NCBI GenBank assembly: GCA_016715765.1
Contig: JADJZJ010000031.1
Coordinates: 12,773-76,772 of the forward strand
Origin: Opitutaceae bacterium
GTDB taxonomy: Bacteria > Verrucomicrobiota > Verrucomicrobiia > Opitutales > Opitutaceae
Direction: 5' to 3'
DNA: 64,000 nt
Numbering within the stretch: position 1 is the first letter of the stretch; the number at the start of each line of letters is the position of its first letter. The notes beneath the pieces were generated by a model. That model made no database searches. It saw nothing but the letters and a program-made list of their open reading frames with translations, and was not told the DNA's origin. Shown here piece after piece: positions 60,809 through 64,000 of the stretch. Made by a program: the position numbers and the translations under genes.

Positions 60809-62203
60809 ATGTTGCCCGTGGCCAAAAAGAAATTCAACGACCAGCCGTTTCCCTATCATCACGAGCTGACCCTCGAGATCACCACCCTCACCAACCTCGG
60901 CGTCGGCCTCGGCCGCGTGGCGCGGCCGGGTCCCCAGGTTACGGGTCCCAGCCCTCAGGTTACCCCGCCGTCCGGCGGCTGGGTCGTGATGGTGCCGTTC
61001 ACCCTGCCCGGCGAGCGCGTGCGCGCCCGCGTGTTTCGCAACCAGAAGAATTTCTCGGAAGCGGACCTGGTGGAGATCCTCACGCCTTCACCCCACCGCA
61101 TCGCCCCGCGGTGCCCGCTGTTCGGACGCTGCGGCGGCTGCCAGTACCAGCATTTCACGTATGCCGAGCAACTCGCGTGGAAGCGGCGGCAGGTGGAGGA
61201 ACTGCTGCAGCACATGGCCGGGGTCACGTTTCCCGTCTCGCCCACGGTGCCTTCGCCGCGGGAATTCGGTTACCGCTCCAAGATCACCCCGCATTTCAAT
61301 GGGGGATCGCGGAAACCGGAGACCGGAGAGTCCCGGCCGCAGCCCATTGGATTTTTGAAGCAGGGCACGCGTTTCGAGATTGTGGATGTGCCGGCGTGCC
61401 CGATCGCCACGCCGGAGATCAACGACAAGCTGACCGAGGTGCGCGCGCGGGCCCGGGCCCGCATCGCCGCAGGCGAATATGAGCGCGGCGTCACGCTCCT
61501 CCTCCGCCATGCCCAGGAGGGCGTCGTCACCGACTACGACGCCATCATCCACGAACTCATCGACCCGCTTCCCTCTCCGGCATCCGGTCTCCGCCATCCG
61601 CCATCGCTCCGCCTCCGCTTCCTCGCCCGGGACTTTTTCCAGAACAATCCGTTCATCCTGCCCGCCTTCACCGCCTACGTGCGCGAGCAGGCCGCCGCCA
61701 GCGGCGCCCGGTTTTTGGTCGACGCCTACTGCGGCAGCGGCCTCTTCGCCCTCAGCGCCGCGTCCGCTTTCACCCAGGTCGCCGGCATCGAGCTCAGTGA
61801 ATCCTCCATCCGTTTCGCCCGCGACAACGCCGCCGCGAACGGGATCACCAACGCCACCTTCCAGTCCGGCGACGCCGCCGGCATTTTCGCCGGCCTCACG
61901 TTTTCCGCCGCGGACACCGCCGTCATCATCGATCCGCCGCGCAAGGGCTGCGACGCCTCCTTCCTCGCCCAGCTCTTCGCCTACGGTCCGCGCACCGTGG
62001 TCTACGTCTCCTGCGACCCCGCGACCCAGATGCGCGACCTGCAGGGATTTCTGGCCGCCGGCTACCAGCTCGCCGCCGTGCAGCCGTTCGATCTCTTTCC
62101 CCAGACCCGGCACCTCGAATGCGTCATCACCCTGCATCGCGCCGCCGTCCCGTCCGGCGCCCAGGCCGCTGAGGGTTTGCCTCACGTCCTAAACCCTTCT
62201 TAA
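60809..62203 (+). CDS. RlmD/TrmA-type class I RNA uracil-C5 methyltransferase
   Basis: 464 residues. A TRAM-like N-terminal domain precedes the Fe-S Cys set C102, C108 and C111 (CPLFGRCGGC), with a fourth Cys in DVPACP. SAM site: VDAYCGSGLFALSAAS. Catalytic motifs: DPPRKGCD and YVSCDPATQMRDL with the nucleophile Cys. It makes m5U in 23S rRNA or tRNA; the target is not fixed. Oddities: GPQVTGPSPQVTPP in the TRAM domain is a doubled motif, and 61308-61335 and 61569-61600 hold inverted GGAGACCGGAGAG-type words inside the coding frame. Confidence 0.88.
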   Translation: MLPVAKKKFNDQPFPYHHELTLEITTLTNLGVGLGRVARPGPQVTGPSPQVTPPSGGWVVMVPFTLPGERVRARVFRNQKNFSEADLVEILTPSPHRIAPRCPLFGRCGGCQYQHFTYAEQLAWKRRQVEELLQHMAGVTFPVSPTVPSPREFGYRSKITPHFNGGSRKPETGESRPQPIGFLKQGTRFEIVDVPACPIATPEINDKLTEVRARARARIAAGEYERGVTLLLRHAQEGVVTDYDAIIHELIDPLPSPASGLRHPPSLRLRFLARDFFQNNPFILPAFTAYVREQAAASGARFLVDAYCGSGLFALSAASAFTQVAGIELSESSIRFARDNAAANGITNATFQSGDAAGIFAGLTFSAADTAVIIDPPRKGCDASFLAQLFAYGPRTVVYVSCDPATQMRDLQGFLAAGYQLAAVQPFDLFPQTRHLECVITLHRAAVPSGAQAAEGLPHVLNPS

Positions 62204-62224
62204 TGCGTCGCTAAATCCATCCCC

Positions 62225-64000
62225 ATGTCCTCAGCCCAAACTCCCCACGTCTGGAAATTTTTCCGCACCGGCGGCATTGACCAGGTTTCTCTCGAAACTG
62301 CTTCCGACCTCCTGAATCTCGGGCAGCTCGACCAAAAACTTTGGGTGGCCCTCAGCTGCCCGGTGAAGGGATTGGAATTGGACGAGAAATCCCTCGCCCT
62401 CATCGATACCGACGGCGACGGCCGGATCCGCGTGCCCGAGCTGCTCGCCGCCATCCAATGGGCCGCCGCGCGGCTGAAGGATCCCGGCCTGCTGCTCAGG
62501 GGCGAAGACGGCCTCCCGCTGGCCGCGATCAACGACTCCACCCCTGAGGGCCGGGTGCTGCTCGCCTCCGCCCGCCAAATTCTCGCAAACCTCGGCAAGA
62601 AGGACGCCGCCGCCATCTCCGTGGCCGATGCGGCCGACACGGCGAAGATTTTTTCCGCCAGCTCCCTCAACGGCGACGGCATTGTTCCGCCCGACGCCAC
62701 CGACGACGCCGAGGCCCAGGCCCTCATCAAGGACATCATCGCGTGCCTCGGCGGCAGCAAGGACCGCACCGGAACGATCGGGGTCACGGCCGCGCAAGTG
62801 GAGACCTTCTTTGGCGAACTCGGCGCCTACATTGCCTGGGTCGGGCAGAGCGGGACCAAGGACATCGCCATCCTCGGCGACGCCACCGACGCCGCCTGCA
62901 GCGCCCTCCGGGCCGTGCGGGCCAAGGTGGACGATTTCTTCGCCCGCTGCCGCCTGGCGGCCTATGATGCCCGGGCCATCGCCGCCCTCAACCGGAGCGA
63001 GACCGAATACCTGACCTTCGCCGCCAAGGATCTCCAGCTCAGTGCTGCCGAAATGGCCGGATTTCCCCTGGCCACCATCGCCGCCAGCCGCGCGCTGCCG
63101 CTCGCCCAAAGCGTCAATCCCGCCTGGGCCGCCGCCCTCGCCACCCTGCAAAGCGCGGTCGTCACCCCGGTGCTCGGACCGGGCAAGACCGAGATCACCG
63201 AGGCGGAATGGCAGGCCCTCAACGCCGCGTTCGCCCCCTATGAAACCTGGCTCGGCGGCAAGGCCGGGTCGGTGGTTGAAAAACTCGGCGTCGCCCGCGC
63301 CCGGGAACTGGTCGCCGGCAAGGGTCGCACGGTGCTGGCCGACCTGCTCGCCCGCGATCAGGCCCTCGAACCCGAATTCAAGGCCATCAGCGCCGTCGAG
63401 CGCCTCGTCCGCTATCACCGCGACCTGCGCGCCCTGCTGCACAATTTCGTCAACTTCGCCGACTTCTATTCCAACAGCCGCGACGCGATCTTCCAGTCCG
63501 GCACCCTCTACCTCGACAGCCGTTCGACGGAACTCTGCATCCGGGTCGACGCCCCCAACGCCCTGGCCGCGATGAGCAAGGCCTACATCGCCTACTGCAC
63601 CTGCACGCGCACCGGCGGCGCCACCATGACCATCGCCGCCTGTTTCACGCAGGGTGACGGCGACTATCTCTTCCCCGGCCGCCGCGGTGTGTTCTATGAC
63701 CGGGCCGGCCGCGACTGGGACGCCGTCGTCGCCAGCATCGTCGACAATCCCATCAGCATCCGGCAGGCCTTCTGGTCGCCCTACAAGAAATTCGTGCGCA
63801 TGATCGAGGAGCAGGTCGCCAAGCGCGCCGCCGCCGCCGAGGCCGCCTCCTCCAGCAAGCTCGCCACCGCCGCCGAAAGCACGGCCAACGCCGACAAGGC
63901 CAAGCCGGCTGAGCCGAAGAAAATGGACGTCGGCACGGTCGCCGCCCTCGGCGTCGCCGTGGGCGCCATCGGCGGCGCCCTCGCCACGCTGGCCACGGAC
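62225..64000 (+). CDS. large EF-hand-containing protein, unknown function (3' end outside window)
   Basis: At least 592 residues, running off the right edge. I cannot name the family, though similar proteins occur in Bacteroidota/Verrucomicrobiota. The segment DTDGDGRIRVPE (61-72) is a canonical 12-residue calcium loop with acidic residues at positions 1, 3, 5 and 12; SLNGDGIVPPDA near 147-158 is a weaker second loop. The region 340-560 is globular (NFVNFADFYSNSRDAIFQSGTLYLD; CTCTRTGG). An Ala/Lys-rich linker then leads to a hydrophobic VGTVAALGVAVGAIGGALATL at the edge, probably a membrane segment. Confidence 0.7.
   Translation, partial: MSSAQTPHVWKFFRTGGIDQVSLETASDLLNLGQLDQKLWVALSCPVKGLELDEKSLALIDTDGDGRIRVPELLAAIQWAAARLKDPGLLLRGEDGLPLAAINDSTPEGRVLLASARQILANLGKKDAAAISVADAADTAKIFSASSLNGDGIVPPDATDDAEAQALIKDIIACLGGSKDRTGTIGVTAAQVETFFGELGAYIAWVGQSGTKDIAILGDATDAACSALRAVRAKVDDFFARCRLAAYDARAIAALNRSETEYLTFAAKDLQLSAAEMAGFPLATIAASRALPLAQSVNPAWAAALATLQSAVVTPVLGPGKTEITEAEWQALNAAFAPYETWLGGKAGSVVEKLGVARARELVAGKGRTVLADLLARDQALEPEFKAISAVERLVRYHRDLRALLHNFVNFADFYSNSRDAIFQSGTLYLDSRSTELCIRVDAPNALAAMSKAYIAYCTCTRTGGATMTIAACFTQGDGDYLFPGRRGVFYDRAGRDWDAVVASIVDNPISIRQAFWSPYKKFVRMIEEQVAKRAAAAEAASSSKLATAAESTANADKAKPAEPKKMDVGTVAALGVAVGAIGGALATLATD

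Overview
The window reads as chromosomal DNA of a high-GC Verrucomicrobiota bacterium, most likely Opitutaceae-like. The grounds are a PEP-CTERM protein, AraC/PhyH/Gfo-Idh sugar-utilisation genes, GH2 and GH43 glycosidases, a very short AtpH, and gaps filled with long hairpin repeats. The taxon is an inference. I see no rRNA, tRNA, CRISPR array, prophage or transposase gene.

Layout. 1-9 kb: the start of an S9 peptidase, then a SIS protein, BadF-type kinase and beta-mannosidase cluster, a small secreted protein, a protein annotated elsewhere as 3-methyladenine glycosylase, and a divergent PhyH/AraC pair. 9-13 kb: a Gfo/Idh/MocA oxidoreductase, an unnamed protein with kinase-like motifs, a 20-residue Lys-rich peptide gene with its own terminator, a DUF5069 protein and mgsA. 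13-20 kb: gltD, gltB and a glutaredoxin on the minus strand. 20-28 kb: a second AraC/PhyH pair, a UDP-glucuronate epimerase-like gene, an anion permease, recA, a GH43-like protein, a cyclophilin and a frameshifted PEP-CTERM gene. 28-33 kb: a MacB-like ABC exporter set. 33-37 kb: mnmE, mnmG (carrying a parS-like palindrome) and trmB. 37-43.7 kb: the complete atpBEFHAGDC operon ending in a UUCG-loop terminator. 43.7-47.3 kb: feoA, feoB, a small FeoB-associated protein and nagB. 47.5-54.7 kb: a TerC protein, tandem amidohydrolases, exoD, queE, queC and an HDAC-like deacetylase. 54.8-64 kb: an RNase D, oleC (two frameshifts), oleD, a YhhQ-type transporter, a SpoU methyltransferase, an RlmD-like methyltransferase and the start of an EF-hand protein.

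Two layers are most unusual. First, a 23-bp odd palindrome (half-site TTTGTCACGTA, one central A/T, then its reverse complement) occurs three times exactly and once in a decayed form. One exact copy lies in frame inside oleD and adds about nine residues (LCHVIRDK); the decayed copy lies inside the beta-mannosidase gene. Second, nearly every gap holds a hairpin repeat, often nested: a 21-25-21 bp hairpin with loops in both orientations sits inside other inverted repeats.

At least five gene ends or interiors look frameshifted by one base in short homopolymers (small secreted protein, gltB stop, PEP-CTERM gene, oleC twice). This pattern fits sequencing or assembly indels better than gene decay.
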